Positions 51,651-62,852 are shown, counted from the first letter of the stretch. The stretch is 64,000 bases of DNA from Chlorops oryzae (GCA_020466095.1 CM035807.1:43560286-43624285), one strand, 5' to 3'. Numbers and translations: made by a program. Notes: generated by a model from the letters alone, not told the origin.

Positions 51651-51812
51651 TATTGTTTAGTTGTCGCTACGACATTGAGGCCTGGTGCAACAATATCCAA
51701 GTTGATGCGCTAACCTTAAAGTCCAATTCGCGTGTTTGCAGCAGACATTTTAAGGCTGATGAAATGGGACTTCAGAGGCTTAAGGTTGGAACTAGGCCTA
51801 CTCTCAATCTTG
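51651..51812 (+). pseudogene. Exon encoding the C-terminal half of a THAP zinc-finger domain
   Basis: Acceptor TTCCCACAG and donor TTG|GTATGA bound a 162-bp open exon. It reads E-A-W-C-N-N, S-R-V-C-S-R-H-F (third and fourth zinc ligands Cys and His) and R-L-K-V-G-T-R-P-T-L (the AVPTIF-type end). The first half with the CxxC is not seen upstream. THAP domains bind DNA and occur in P-type transposases and in host regulators. Either source is possible. No second exon could be identified with confidence. Confidence 0.6.
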
Positions 51813-51832
51813 GTATGAAACATATTGTTTGA

Positions 51833-52749
51833 CATTGAAGGCATTCAAGTTGATTGCAAAATTTGCTCTTTTGAAAGTTTGCCTCGTGGCAAATTTTAAA
51901 AGAAAAAATAAATGTTAGTCCAAACTATATCTCCTAGGTAAGGGTCACAGTAAAAGAGATAGAGCAAAAAGAAATGCACGTTCGTATCTAACAAAATCCG
52001 CCTCAAAAAAGAAATTGCTTTGAAAAGTCTAGGATTTTTAACCAGTGGGGATAGTGCCCAGGAGGTTAAAGTTGGCAGAGTTAGCACTCAAAAACGAACT
52101 GAACTAACAGCACAGAATCCTTCCTTTTATATGATTTTTGGCCTGATTGGAATACGATCCACAATAGCAACAAATTCCAATGGAATTAATAATAAAACGC
52201 GTACAATTGCATTGATGCTCCCTCCCTTCCATTTTTCCTTTCTCTCGCTCTACATCACATTTGATCTCTACCCTTTTTTCCATTACACAATATTATCTGG
52301 ATTTTAAGTGTAAGTATATTTTGTTATTATATTTTTATTTATATGTAGGCATTCGTATTTTTTGTTTTTTCTTTTTATACCTTTTCCGAAGGAAATTGAA
52401 ATTTGGCATGTACTTGAACCAGGTAAATGTCCAAAAAACTGCATACAAATTTTTTTCGTAGTCCCTTCTTGGGTCGTGGGAAGTGGTTCAGAAGTTCCAA
52501 AAATCACGAATTCTTACGTTTTTCCTGGATAACTTTTTTTACTATACATCCCAGCTTATTGAAATTTGGTGTTTGTATAGCTACTACGTAGACTTAAGCT
52601 TTCGCTTAAAAAAAAATTGCGATATCGCTATAACTATGGGCATCATCGTACACATTAGAAAAAAACACTATTTCTATTATTCTCACATCTGTATACAAAC
52701 ATTATTTTTTGCTTCTTCTGATTGTGTACTTTGCCACCAACTAAAGTCG
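51833..52749. other. AT-rich stretch without recognised genes
   Basis: A plus-strand open stretch at 52020-52307 has no domain. Nothing else seen. Confidence 0.4.
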
Positions 52750-52947
52750 TCAGTTAAGGTTAAATTTTGACAAAGATCTCATTTCGCAAAATTCGCAAAA
52801 ATTGGATTTTCACTATTTTGAATTGAGTATTTCGCAGCTAGATATAATACACTCTAACGGTTAAAATTTGACAATGACCACCATGCGCGAAATTCGCAAA
52901 AATTTGATTTTCACTATTTAAAATTGAGTATTTCGCAGCTAGATATA

Positions 52948-54242
52948 AAGACTGTCCCAGAAATAACTGTCCTTTTGTTTTTTTTTATTGCAAAAAACCA
53001 ATGATGTTTTTTTAAAAATTCTTTCAGTTTATTATTAAGTGAACATTACAAAATAAATAAAAATTTTAATTACACTGAAAAAAATACACTTAAAAAAATT
53101 ATACACTTTTTTATTAAGGTCCTCCATTAGGATTTTTACCGACCTTTCGTTCACCTTAGTGTATGCCCGACGCCATTTATGTCGAAATATTTCGATTTTC
53201 TTCGCAGTTTGTTTGGTCTTCTTAAGGTTCCTTTTCATTAAAGCCCAATATTTTTCGATTGGACGAAGTTCGGGGCAATTCGGAGGATTCGCTTCTCTTG
53301 TTACCACAGTGACATTATTGGCTTGGTACCAACCCATCGTTCTCTGGGCGTAGTGAGATGTTGCTAGGTCAGGCCAAAATCGTACTGAACCTTGGTGTTG
53401 ACGTATAAAAGGCAGCAAACGCCGGTCCAGACACTCTCTGATGTAAATTTCGGTGTTGATTGTGCGATCCGTCACAAATTCCTTACTTCGAAGGCCACAT
53501 TTGCAAATGGCCTGCCACACCATGTATTTCTTTGGAAATTTGGTATGTTTTTCGGTGGTAAATTTAGAGGATGCTCCACCCCTTCTAACCGCAGTATAAT
53601 ATCTGTGTCCAGGTAACTGCTTGAAATCCGCTTTGCAATACGTTTCATCGTCCATGATCACGCAATCAAATTTGGGCAGGTAATCGCGATACAGTTTTCG
53701 AGCCCTCCTCTTGGGTTCGGCGTCCTTTTCTTCTGACCTATCAGGTACTTTTTGTACTTTATAGCTCCTTAGGTTGTAAATTTTTTAATCTGTTGAACAC
53801 TTGACTTCGATGTTCCCGCTTTTGCTGCCATATCACGAACCGAAGTGCCTGGATTCTGAGTAAACAGCCGCTTAACGTTCTGGGCCACCGCTTGGTTCGC
53901 TGGACCACTTTTTCTCCCTGATCCTGGTGTTTTTTATAAAGGGGTAAGCTGTCTGTATCGTCTTATGGTCCTACCGACAGATTTTTCGCACACGCCAACT
54001 TCCTTAGCGATCTTTTTGTACGTGGTGTTTGGATTTTCCAGGTGTTTGTAAATAATTGCTTTCCGCTTTTCTTCTTGTTGAGACGACATCTTTTCAGTAG
54101 CACTTTTATTTTACGAATGAGTATTTTTTTTTTAATCTGCAATATTTGTACTTTATTTAGGTACCAAATATGTTGCTATAGAGTTAACACTTTTTTATAA
54201 AAAGCCTAAAAACAAAAGGACAGTTATTTCTGGGACAGTCCT
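52948..54242 (-). mobile_element. Tc1/mariner element of DD37E type
   Basis: The ends AAGACTGTCCCAGAAATAAC and AGGACTGTCCCAGAAATAAC (reversed) are inverted repeats. TA flanks both (52946-52947 and 54243-54244). It lies in the satellite array. Confidence 0.88.
53035..54090 (-). pseudogene. DD37E mariner-type transposase
   Basis: Read from about 54090. The N-terminal helix-turn-helix pair has Y-K-K-I-A-K-E-V-G-V and V-R-D-M-A-A-K-A-G-T-S. The DDE domain has M-D-D-E-T (first Asp), F-W-P-D-L-A-T-S-H-Y-A (second Asp) and E-L-R-P-I-E-K-Y-W (Glu). I count 37 residues between second Asp and Glu. All three acidic residues are kept. A stop near 53945 and a frameshift near 53770 break it. A cut-and-paste enzyme, now inactive. 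Confidence 0.85.
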
Positions 54243-54665
54243 TAATACCCTCTAACGGCTAAAATTTGACAATGACCACCATGCGCGAAATTCGCAAAAA
54301 TTTGATTTTCAATATTTTGAATTGAGTATTTCGCAGCTAGATATAATACCCTCTAACGGTTAAAATTTGACAATGACCACCATTCGCGAAATTCGCAAAA
54401 ATTTGATTTTCACTATTTTGAATTAAGTATATCGCAGCTAGACAAAATGTCGTATAACGGTTAAAATTTGACCATGACCACCATTCGCGAAATTCGCAAA
54501 AATTTGATTTTCACTATTTTCAATTGAGTATTTCGCAGCTAGATATAATACCCTCTTACGATTAAAATTTGACAATGACCACCATTCGCAAAATTCGCAA
54601 AAATTTGATTTTCACTATTTTGAGTTGGGTACTTCGCAGCTAGATACAATACACTCTAACGGTTA

Positions 54666-55326
54666 ATAGCCTTTTTACACTAACATAGGAAACCTAGGTT
54701 TGCGTTCGTAACCTAAATGCAAACCTAGCGCCTTTACACTGCACTTATCGAGGTTACGTTTGACAGTTCATTTTTCTTTTTTTAAATAAATACATACTTA
54801 TACTTGTTTGTGAGATTGTGAATTTTATCACGAACTTCCACAGGAGCTCTGAAAAAAATTCTTTTCGCCATTTCATCACAAATCTCGGCATACACATGGC
54901 CGTTTTTTCTGTTCCCACGTAGTCCATCTATATTTTCAGCCCACAATTCGATTAGGGCACATTCCGCATCTTCGCTCCACACCTTCTTTTTCTTTTTTTT
55001 CCCGAAAACCTTTTCTTTTAATTCCTTATTCATTTCCTTTTCAAAAACTTCGATTTGACTTCAACTTCAACTTATTCTTTTTCTCATTCTTCTTCTTCTT
55101 TAATTCATTCCCCATTCAACGAAAATTGCCATTTCACAGGGAATTTCTCACAATATATGTCAGTTTATTGAATGCAACCCTGTGCCTTATCGAGGTTTGG
55201 GACTGGGTTAGCGCCAAACCCACCACTTGACTGGGTTTGCTTTTGTATGGGAAACCGAGCGGTTTGATACTGGGTTTGGCAGCAAACCTAGATAAACGAG
55301 GTAACCCCGTATGTGTAAAAAGGCTA
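54666..55326 (-). mobile_element. Harbinger-like element in the satellite array
   Basis: The ends ATAGCCTTTTTACACTAAC and TATAGCCTTTTTACACATAC (reversed) are inverted repeats. It sits at a TTA of a monomer with TAA on the other side (TWA target). It carries a Myb/SANT-like gene start. Confidence 0.72.
54782..55033 (-). CDS. Myb/SANT-like DNA-binding protein fragment of the Harbinger-like element
   Basis: An 83-residue frame: a basic stretch (K-K-K-K-K-K), then a trihelical Myb/SANT-like fold with V-W-S-E-D-A-E, L-I-E-L-W-A-E, Y-A-E-I-C-D-E-M and K-I-H-N-L-T-N-K-Y-K. The three helix tryptophan/aromatic positions fit. This type of protein accompanies Harbinger transposase and recruits it to DNA. 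It ends early; a second exon may have been lost. Confidence 0.65.
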   Translation of the reverse strand: MNKELKEKVFGKKKKKKVWSEDAECALIELWAENIDGLRGNRKNGHVYAEICDEMAKRIFFRAPVEVRDKIHNLTNKYKYVFI

Positions 55327-56585
55327 TAAAATTTGACCATGACCACCATTCGCGGAATTCGCAAAAATTTGATTTTCACTTTTTTGAATTGCGTATTTCG
55401 CAGCTAGATATAATACCCTCTAACGGTGAAAGTTTGACTATGGCCACCATTCGCGAAATTCGCAAAAATTTTATTTTCACTATTTTGAATTGAGCATTTC
55501 GCAGCTACATATAGTGTCCTCTTTCGATTTAAATTTGACCATGCCCACCATTCACAAAAATTTTGTACTTAATAATAACTTCGAGTTAGCGAAGCTAGAT
55601 CGAAGCACAGATAAGGTGATCGAACCTAGAACAACGAAAACGACAGGAATTTTTGTTAGGGAAATTGTTCAAAGTTGCTGTCGCGCCGCGTTAACGCCGA
55701 CTATTCCACGGCGAATCCATTAACTACTCATTACTTCTCAGAAAAAAGGAACGAAGCCGATTTTTCCGCGCGTGGAGTGACAGCGATTGACACTAGCTGA
55801 ATAACGTCGAACCGAACAACACGTCTTTTTTTTTTTGCGAAACCGGCTCCCGTGCAACCAACGCAAACAAACCAAAACCAGAAAAAAAAACCAAAAAAAA
55901 AAATCATTAAACTAAAAGACAAATAACAACAGTGAATATTCACGAGAACTATACTTGCGGCAAGCATCAGCCGATCTTCGGGTTTCCGTCATCCCAGCTC
56001 TTTGGAATGGAACCCCACGATCTCACCGGCCTCCGACGACCGCAAGGTACATGCCCCCTTTTTCCCTATATTTGAATTCCCTCGACGAGGGTGAACTGTA
56101 CATTTGGCGATCCTGCCAGGAGTCTGGAGTCAGACTCTGGTGGACCATTTTTCATAAGTAGGGTTGGGAAAAATCAGTCCACGCCTTCCACGTGCAGGGG
56201 AATTGGAGCGCCCTTCAGGTGTCATTCCCGCACTACAAAACCACAAGTGCATAATCACGCGCCAAGCTGGTGGACCGACCTTTTCCCCCTCCCTCTTCTA
56301 AGCTAGCATTCGCGCGTACCCGTATGCTAGTTCGAAGAACAAAAAGAGCAACCAAAAAGAACAAATTTGGCTGCGAAAATTTAGCAACAACAAGACAGCG
56401 AGCCACTCAATCAGTGTGCGGTAGTTGTTGTTGTTGGCTGTTGCATTCGTTGCTTTGACTAAGACAAGTCGTGTATAGTCATTTGATACACACACGGACG
56501 TACATACTTACGTGTTCGCTGGACGCAATAAAGGGTTGATTGCGTTGAGCGTCGAAGAGAAAAACAAGCGACGAGACATACATAC

Positions 56586-57080
56586 TAGTGATGTTACGAA
56601 TGTGGTTTTTTTAACATTCGCGAATGCGAATGCAAATGCGAATATCTGTCGCCGATATTCGCGAATACGAATGCGAATGCGAATGTTCATTTTTAAATTA
56701 AGTGCCACTTATCTATGATTTGTTATTGAGAACTGAAGTGCCGTGTAAGCCCCACATATTTTTTGTTAGAGTGCTGCCCAATGATTCAGAAAAATAAGTT
56801 ATTTAATCAATCTGTTTTCGTAAAGAAAATGAATTTAAATTTGTTCTCCAAGCCTGTTTTGAATAACTTTTAAATATTGTTTTGAAATCTACAAATCAAT
56901 ATACATATCAAGTCAATCTACATAAAAGAAAACTATAACATCCATAGCATTTGTATATTTTTCGGACGTTAATATTCGCCAAATATTCGCACAAAATTTT
57001 GCGAATGCGAATACGAATGTCCAGAAATATGCGAATATTCGCGAATACGAATGCGAATGCGAATATTCGCAACATCACTA
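56586..57080. mobile_element. hAT MITE rich in GCGAAT repeats
   Basis: The ends TAGTGATGTTACGAAT and ATTCGCAACATCACTA are inverted repeats. The 8-bp duplication ATACATAC is perfect (56578-56585 and 57081-57088). Both ends carry GCGAATGCGAAT steps. Confidence 0.88.
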
Positions 57081-57298
57081 ATACATACCTTACACTGGCG
57101 CGAAGTCAGCTTGCTTTGGTCGATTCTAGTGGCGCTTATTTCTGCCGTTGAAGAACATTCTCTATTCACGTTGCGTTTAACCTTTAATAAATATTTGCTA
57201 CTTGTGTTTTAATTCAATTTTGGTTGCAGGTGCGGTGTTGTGAGTAAAGGAGGTCTTGGTTTATTCCGATACGCTACGACTCGCATTGGTCGTTTTTA

Positions 57299-57718
57299 TT
57301 GGTTGATTTATGTGACTTCATTTATAGTTATAATTTCCTTCAAAGGATTACATTGAAGACGACAAATATTTCTCCAACCTTTTCCGCTAGTACGCTTCAA
57401 CCAGCACGGGTCGCATCGGTGTCCCTGCTGATTATTTTTCTCCCCGTTTGCTTTTATAGAACTCAATTGGAGTCGAAAATTATTGATAAGCCAGTTCCCG
57501 CAAATACGGTACAAACAGCAGTGGTCACCTACTTCACGCCACGCAAAATTGTTAATACTCCAATATTCACCGAGCTTTATAGAAATTATTGGAGGCGCTA
57601 CAACCGGCATTGGTCGCCCCTATCCATCGAAAATATAATTTTACGGGATTTAAGGAAATTTATATCGCAATGCAGGAATATTGAATATTCGCTGCCATGG
57701 TTGCATATTGAACAATAA
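57299..57718 (+). other. Open stretch of 139 codons in the BEL leader
   Basis: No known domain; one hydrophobic segment (V-S-L-L-I-I-F-L-P-V-C-F). It lies between the presumed leader and gag. Probably non-coding. Confidence 0.25.
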
Positions 57719-57794
57719 ATAAATATAAATAATCCTGTGTGGTCAGGCGATTTTACAGCCACATTTTCTCCCCTTTGCGTTAAATCCATTCCGT

Positions 57795-58500
57795 TGTAAT
57801 TGCGTCTCCCAGTTTTATAGAAGCTGCCGAAGATCTAGTGCAAGTATGCAATGATTTATCCAGCGGTGATGCGGCGAACCAAACTGAATCTCTGCTGTAC
57901 TTCAAGATAGAAGAAATCGATTCTTATTGGCGGACTGCCAAGAATGCCTTCCAAGTGGCTCGAACAGCTGAAGGAGCGAATGCCGAAGCAAAAGCCGGAG
58001 CATATGCAACGCTCCAATCCACCCTAACGCACTGTCAGAATTCGTACCTCCAGACCAAGGCACATATACAAGAAATATTAAAACTAATGAGCATCGAGAC
58101 GCTGCTACTATCTAGTACCCATGCGCCGCACCAAATCGATCAACCGGAATCTGATGACTATCGATCATTCGGAGCAGTCACTATCGACGCATCGTGAGCT
58201 GCCAACCTGGGAGTACATGAACAAGTTTCAAAGCAACCGTTTCGAAGTCGTTGAACGCCTCGCCAGCTTCACCAAAGTTAAGGCCCCCGTTTTCTCTTCT
58301 AGCCCAGTGACTACTTCGGCCAACGTGTTCCCTACCGAGGAAAAATATAAGGTTTTATGCGCATTATGCAATGGCAATCATCGACTGCGATTATGTGACA
58401 CGTTCCGGGGACTGTCGGTCGACGACCGAATCTAATTTATCTCGAAACATAACCGATGTCCCAACTGCTTTGCTGCCAATCACTTGAAAGCACATTGCTC
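57795..58500 (+). pseudogene. gag: BEL gag, middle part missing
   Basis: 57838-58197 holds the N-terminal coiled helices (S-Y-W-R-T-A-K-N-A-F and so on). The frame shifts near 58195 and then goes at once to the C-terminal zinc region (C-A-L-C-N-G-N-H-R-L-R-L-C and, after a stop at 58433, R-C-P-N-C). The central DUF1759-type capsid segment is absent. This is a deletion, not just a frameshift. Confidence 0.75.
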
Positions 58501-59275
58501 CAGCACATTCCGCTGCGCGAAATGCAAGAAACTACACCTCACACTGCTCCATTTTCCTAACTCAAGCTCAGCCCAGAATAATTCGGTTTCATCTCTTCCG
58601 TCTAACCAGGTGTCCGGCCCGTCGACGACGAGCCAATCCATGCAGGCTTCCCCACAACAGACGAAGATGATGACCACTGTGGCAGCTGACAGTGGTGCTA
58701 CTTCTAACGCACATGCGCACGTGGCCACCAGCCAACATCAAGTGCTATTGCCGACGGCTCTAGCCCGTATTTTACATCAAGGAGAACGATTTCTGGTGCG
58801 GACACTCTTGGATCAAGGCTCACAGCGAACATTTATCACGGAACGGATTCAACTCCAAGTAGATTTGCCTGCATACGCGATGAATTGTAATATATCTGGC
58901 ATGGGCGGACAGCAAACCCAAATCGCAAAAAGAGAGTGCTCACTCACGCTTGCATCGCCCCGCTCTGACTTCGCCGAAAACATCAATGCCATCGTGCTGC
59001 CGAAACTGACAAATTGGCTATCGTCATCGAAAATATCGAATATCAATTTGAAAGATGTAAAGTCGCTCGATTTAGCTGATCCAAACTTCTTGTCGCCCAA
59101 CCCCATCGATATGATCATTGGATCTGATCTTTTGCCAAAGATCGTATTTGCCGGCATGCGCATGAAAATTAGTGAAAGTCTGCTTGCACAAAACTCAGTT
59201 TTCGGCTGGTACTGGAGCGCTGACACAATACCGAAACTAAGAGCAACGGCTCGCACGCCAGCCGCTCATGCGTGA
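58484..59275 (+). pseudogene. BEL/Pao peptidase region
   Basis: The Cys-rich end of gag (C-S-S-T-F-R-C-A-K-C) is followed by a Ser/Gln-rich linker and the Pao peptidase: T-L-L-D-Q-G-S-Q-R-T-F-I (active site D-Q-G-S as in Pao) and D-M-I-I-G-S-D-L-L-P-K. Open for 263 codons. It ends at W-Y-W-S-A-D, a normal landmark before RT, followed by a gap in the expected sequence. Confidence 0.85.
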
Positions 59276-59349
59276 CACGTACAACGCCGTGTTGCTAACA
59301 TCTCAAGTGCGGGAAAATGGAGAGATAATCCGCATCCGAAATCGCTAAA

Positions 59350-60096
59350 GACAATAACTTCTTCTCATTTTATCTTCCACATCATGCACTGACGAAGCCG
59401 GAGAGTGCGACAACGAAGGTGCGGGTCGTTTTCAACGCGTCGCAAAGAACAACGTCCACGTTATCCTCTAATGACGTTCTCCATACCGGACCGGGGCTGC
59501 AAACGGACTTGGTCGTTTTATTGTTGAATTGGCGCACTTATCGCTTCGTTTTCAATGGCGACATTGAGAAGATGTACCGTCAAATTATGGTCCACGAGGA
59601 CGATCGACCGTTCCAGCGCATCGTCTTTCGAGAAACCGTCGATGCCCCCGTTCGAGACTACGAGCTGAAAACGGTAACTTTCGGCGTGAATTTTGCACCT
59701 TTTTTAGCAATACGGACGCTCCATCAGCAAGCGTTTGACGCGTAACAGGAGGCCCCGCGAGCTGGCGTGATATTACGGCAAGAAACCTACGTCGACGACG
59801 TACTGGCTGGAGGACACTTACTGGAGGACGCCTGCGACGCAAAATCGCAACTTATCCGCACGCTCAGTTCCGCAGGATTTCCGCTGCGGAAAATGACGGC
59901 CAACCATTCGAAATTGCTGGAAGATGTCGAGCCTTCACATCTCTTGGACGCAGAGTTCTTGAAATTTAAATCTGCGAGTGACGCCAAAATGTTAGGCATC
60001 CGCTGGAACGCAATAACTGATTGCTTTTCTTACAAACTAAGTGCTCAATCCGCCACCGCATCCACTTTTACTATCGGATATCGTGAAACTCTTTGA
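59350..60096 (+). pseudogene. BEL reverse transcriptase with internal deletion
   Basis: K-V-R-V-V-F-N-A-S starts the fingers/palm; F-N-G-D-I-E-K-M-Y holds the first Asp and T-Y-V-D-D-V-L-A-G the YVDD box. The large RT front part between peptidase and 59400 is missing. Stops near 59743 and a frameshift near 60040 follow. Confidence 0.82.
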
Positions 60097-60700
60097 TCCG
60101 GCAGGATGGCTCACTCCGATCATCATTCGAGCGAAGGTCTTGATGCAGCAATTGTGGTTGGAGGGCACCGCGTGGGATGAACGAGTCACCTATGAAGCGC
60201 TAGAACGTTGGCATGCATATGTGTCGGATCTGCCATTCATTGAACAGATACAGATCCCGCGATGGCTGCAATATGAACCTGAATCGGATGTCCAACTCCA
60301 CGGATTTCGCGACGCATCAGAACGAGCATACTGTGCCGCCATCTATTTGCGAGTGGAACATCGCGGCTGCATCTACGTTCACTTACTCACTTCCAAGTCG
60401 AAGGTGGCCCCGCTTCAAACAGTCAGTCTACCCCGGCTCGAATTGTGCGCCGCCGTGCTGCTCTCCTAATTAATAAAACATGTCACTGGGCAACTGCGCA
60501 TCCATCAACATGAAACCTTTCTATGGACGGACAGTTCCATCGTAATCGCATCGCTGAAACGACCGGCAAACGGCCACGTACTATCAAAGGACAATCCAGC
60601 CGACTTGGGGACACGAGGAGCCTTGGCTCAAGATTGACATGGAGATCTGCTTTGGTGGAAGGGACCACCATGGCTATCGGGAGCGGCAGATGAAGCAAAG
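60041..60700 (+). pseudogene. BEL RNase H region
   Basis: F-D-P-A-G-W-L-T-P and Q-L-W-L-E-G are standard BEL landmarks after RT; then G-F-R-D-A-S-E-R-A-Y (RNase H Asp), L-P-R-L-E-L-C-A-A (Glu) and, in a new frame, W-T-D-S-S-I-V (Asp). A stop at 60467 and a shortened tail. Confidence 0.8.
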
Positions 60701-62098
60701 TGAAGCACCAGCGGCCCAGATCATCGAAGAACGCAAAATGACTGTATTTACCATCACCGTCGAGACAGACGATCTGCTAGCGCGATTTTCCTCATACGAT
60801 AGAGCACTACGAGTAACCGGTTACATGTTACGATTCTGCAGGCAAGCACGCAAAGAGCTGGCGCCAAGTCCAACGACACTCAACCTCTCACAAGAAGAAA
60901 TGCAGCTAGCTTGCAACCGGCTCATCTTAATGTCGCAAGCGGGGCACTATCCACTCGAATATCTGGAACTGAGTGAAGGTAAACCGATCGGTAAGAAGAG
61001 TACCTGGACTTCATGCATAAAATGCTTCTGCTTGGCGGGCTCAACTCATGTATCGCATGGTACACCACCAGTTCTACGTCCCGCGTCTGAAACGAAAGAA
61101 TAAGACCTGCATCAGCCGCTGTCACACATGCACGATCCACAAACAACGCTTGAGAATCCAGATGATGGCCGCACTGCACGCAGAAAGAGCCACTTTATCG
61201 CTTCCATTTACCCACACTGGAGTCGATTTCGCTGGTCCGTTCGACATCAAAAGCTCCGCCGTCCGAACAGCTCCATTCCTTAAAGGATACGTGTGCGTTT
61301 TTGTGTGCTTAGCCACCAAGGCTATTCACTTGGAACTTTGTTAAAAAATATCAACCGCGGCTTTCCGAGCCGCGTTCGATCGCTTTGTCGGACGACGTGG
61401 ATTGCCTAGACGGATTTTCTCGGACAACGATCGCAATTTCATTGGTGCAAAAAATGATTTGGATGCTGAGTTCGCACAATTTCTTTCCAGGGCCACGGAT
61501 GATCTTCATCAAAAATACTCCATCCAAGATTTCGAATGGCATTTGATTCCACCTCACGCGCCTCATATGGGTGGATTGTGGGAGGCCGTTAAGGGTTATA
61601 AAACGCACTTTGTGAAGGTCGCCGGCTCACATAAATTCTCGTTTGAAGAGTTCGCCACGCTATTGGCGCGCATAGAAGGAGTCCTCAACTCACCCCCGCT
61701 CACCCCGATGTCTGAAGATCCGGACGATTTGTTGGCATTGACACCGGGACATTTTCTGCGAGGAGCCCCGCTGACAGCGTGGCCCGAAGAATCACACGCC
61801 GAATTGCCACTCACCGCACGATGGGAACGGGCGAAGATTCTATACCACCGCTTCGCTCAACGATGGAAAATGGAATATCTCCTTAACTTGCATAAAAGAG
61901 TTAAATGGAAAGTACCACAGCCCAATCTCAAGATCGGAGATTTTATTGTCATATTGGACAGTCAGCTACCTCCATTCGAGTGGCGTAAGGGGACGACGGG
62001 CTCGTGCGCATTGTCGACGTAAAAACACAATTTGGCACCATGACTCGGCCAGTTACCAAACTTTGCTTGTTGCCGGTCGAATTACCTGAAGAATTATG
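60700..62098 (+). pseudogene. BEL integrase
   Basis: Connector with R-A-L-R-V-T-G-Y, finger remnant C-H-T-C, core H-T-G-V-D-F-A-G-P (Asp), F-S-D-N-D-R-N-F (Asp), H-A-P-H-M-G-G-L-W-E (Glu) and the C-terminal L-T-P-G-H-F-L module (DUF5641 type) to I-G-D-F-I-V-I. A stop at 61342-61344 separates core halves. The D-D-E residues are all present. Confidence 0.85.
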
Positions 62099-62189
62099 AC
62101 TAGCTCCTCCCCATTCGCAACTCCTCCCCCTCCCCCTTTCTTCCATGTCTAACATCTATTTTTTCATTGAAATCTTGTGTACCTTTCAG

Positions 62190-62351
62190 CTAGCCAACAT
62201 GAATCCGCGCCCGGTCTGCCCGATCTGCCCGGTCGGCGCGCGCCGGCACCATCTTGAAGACTGTGGCCGGTTCCGAGGGTTACCCGCCGAGCTGAGCTTG
62301 CGGACGGTGCAAGTGCATAAGTGCTGCTTATCATGCATGGCGGCAACGAAA
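62190..62351 (+). pseudogene. Second gag-type zinc module after BEL integrase, cut by the LINE
   Basis: A frame from ATG 62199: C-P-I-C-P-V-G-A-R-R-H-H-L-E-D-C then R-F-R-G-L and C-C-L-S-C. The spacing follows the C-x2-C...H...C zinc pattern of the BEL gag end (58360-58470), but the sequence is quite different and GC-rich. It is cut at 62351. Confidence 0.55.
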
Positions 62352-62539
62352 CTTTTTTTTTTTTTTTTATTTAAACTTTGCTTCTCTTTACTGGATCTTC
62401 CTTTAGGTGGGAACTTACAGTAATTCATCAAATCTTATTTTTTAAATATAACTCAACTATTTATACAGAGATATAATAATTTTGATTCCAACGGGCCTCT
62501 ATTTGAGACACTGGGCTGCTGAGGACTTATTACTGTTTA

Positions 62540-62840
62540 GCCGCGTCCGTTGCTAGGATGAGTCTTGATCATGCACGAGCGAGGTGCATCAAGCTTAGTG
62601 AATCCATTGGTATGATGAGTCTTGATCATGCACGAGCGAGGTGCGTCAAGCTTTGTGAATCCTTGATTGGATAAGCGTACGGTGCGCACGAGCAAGGTGC
62701 GTAAAATTGATTGGCTGGAACGGCTACTCTGATGGTAGTTAGGAGCATTGAGTGTTGAGCGTGCACGAGCGAGGTGCCTCAATCTGTATGATTCCTTAAT
62801 TGGCCAAACGTCTGACATTCACGAGCGAGGTGCAGATAAC
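62540..62840 (-). repeat. Repeated CACGAGCGAGGTGC motif in the LINE 3' UTR
   Basis: Five occurrences (near 62573, 62630, 62687, 62763, 62819), the first two in a ~55-bp direct duplication around GCATGATCAAGACTCATC on the minus strand. Confidence 0.85.
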
Positions 62841-62852
62841 AGAGTATCGGTG

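Larger units (their letters stand above)
52750..55566. repeat. Satellite array, ~100-bp monomer, about nine copies
   Basis: Monomer starts: 52839, about 52941 (split), 54339, 54439, 54541, 54641 (split), 55405, 55506, with a partial one before 52839. Core phrases: AGATATAATACCCTCTAACG, CGCGAAATTCGCAAAAATTT, GAATTGAGTATTTCGCAGCT. Two transposons split monomers. Confidence 0.9.
55654..62351 (+). mobile_element. BEL/Pao retrotransposon, internally deleted
   Basis: Plus-strand gag, Pao-type peptidase, RT, RNase H and integrase in BEL order. The left limit is a guess (TGTTAGGGAAATTG as LTR start); a second LTR is not in the window because the LINE interrupts at 62352. The 55654-57290 region has AATAAA (56527) and would hold LTR and leader. 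A hAT MITE is inserted there. Confidence 0.7.
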
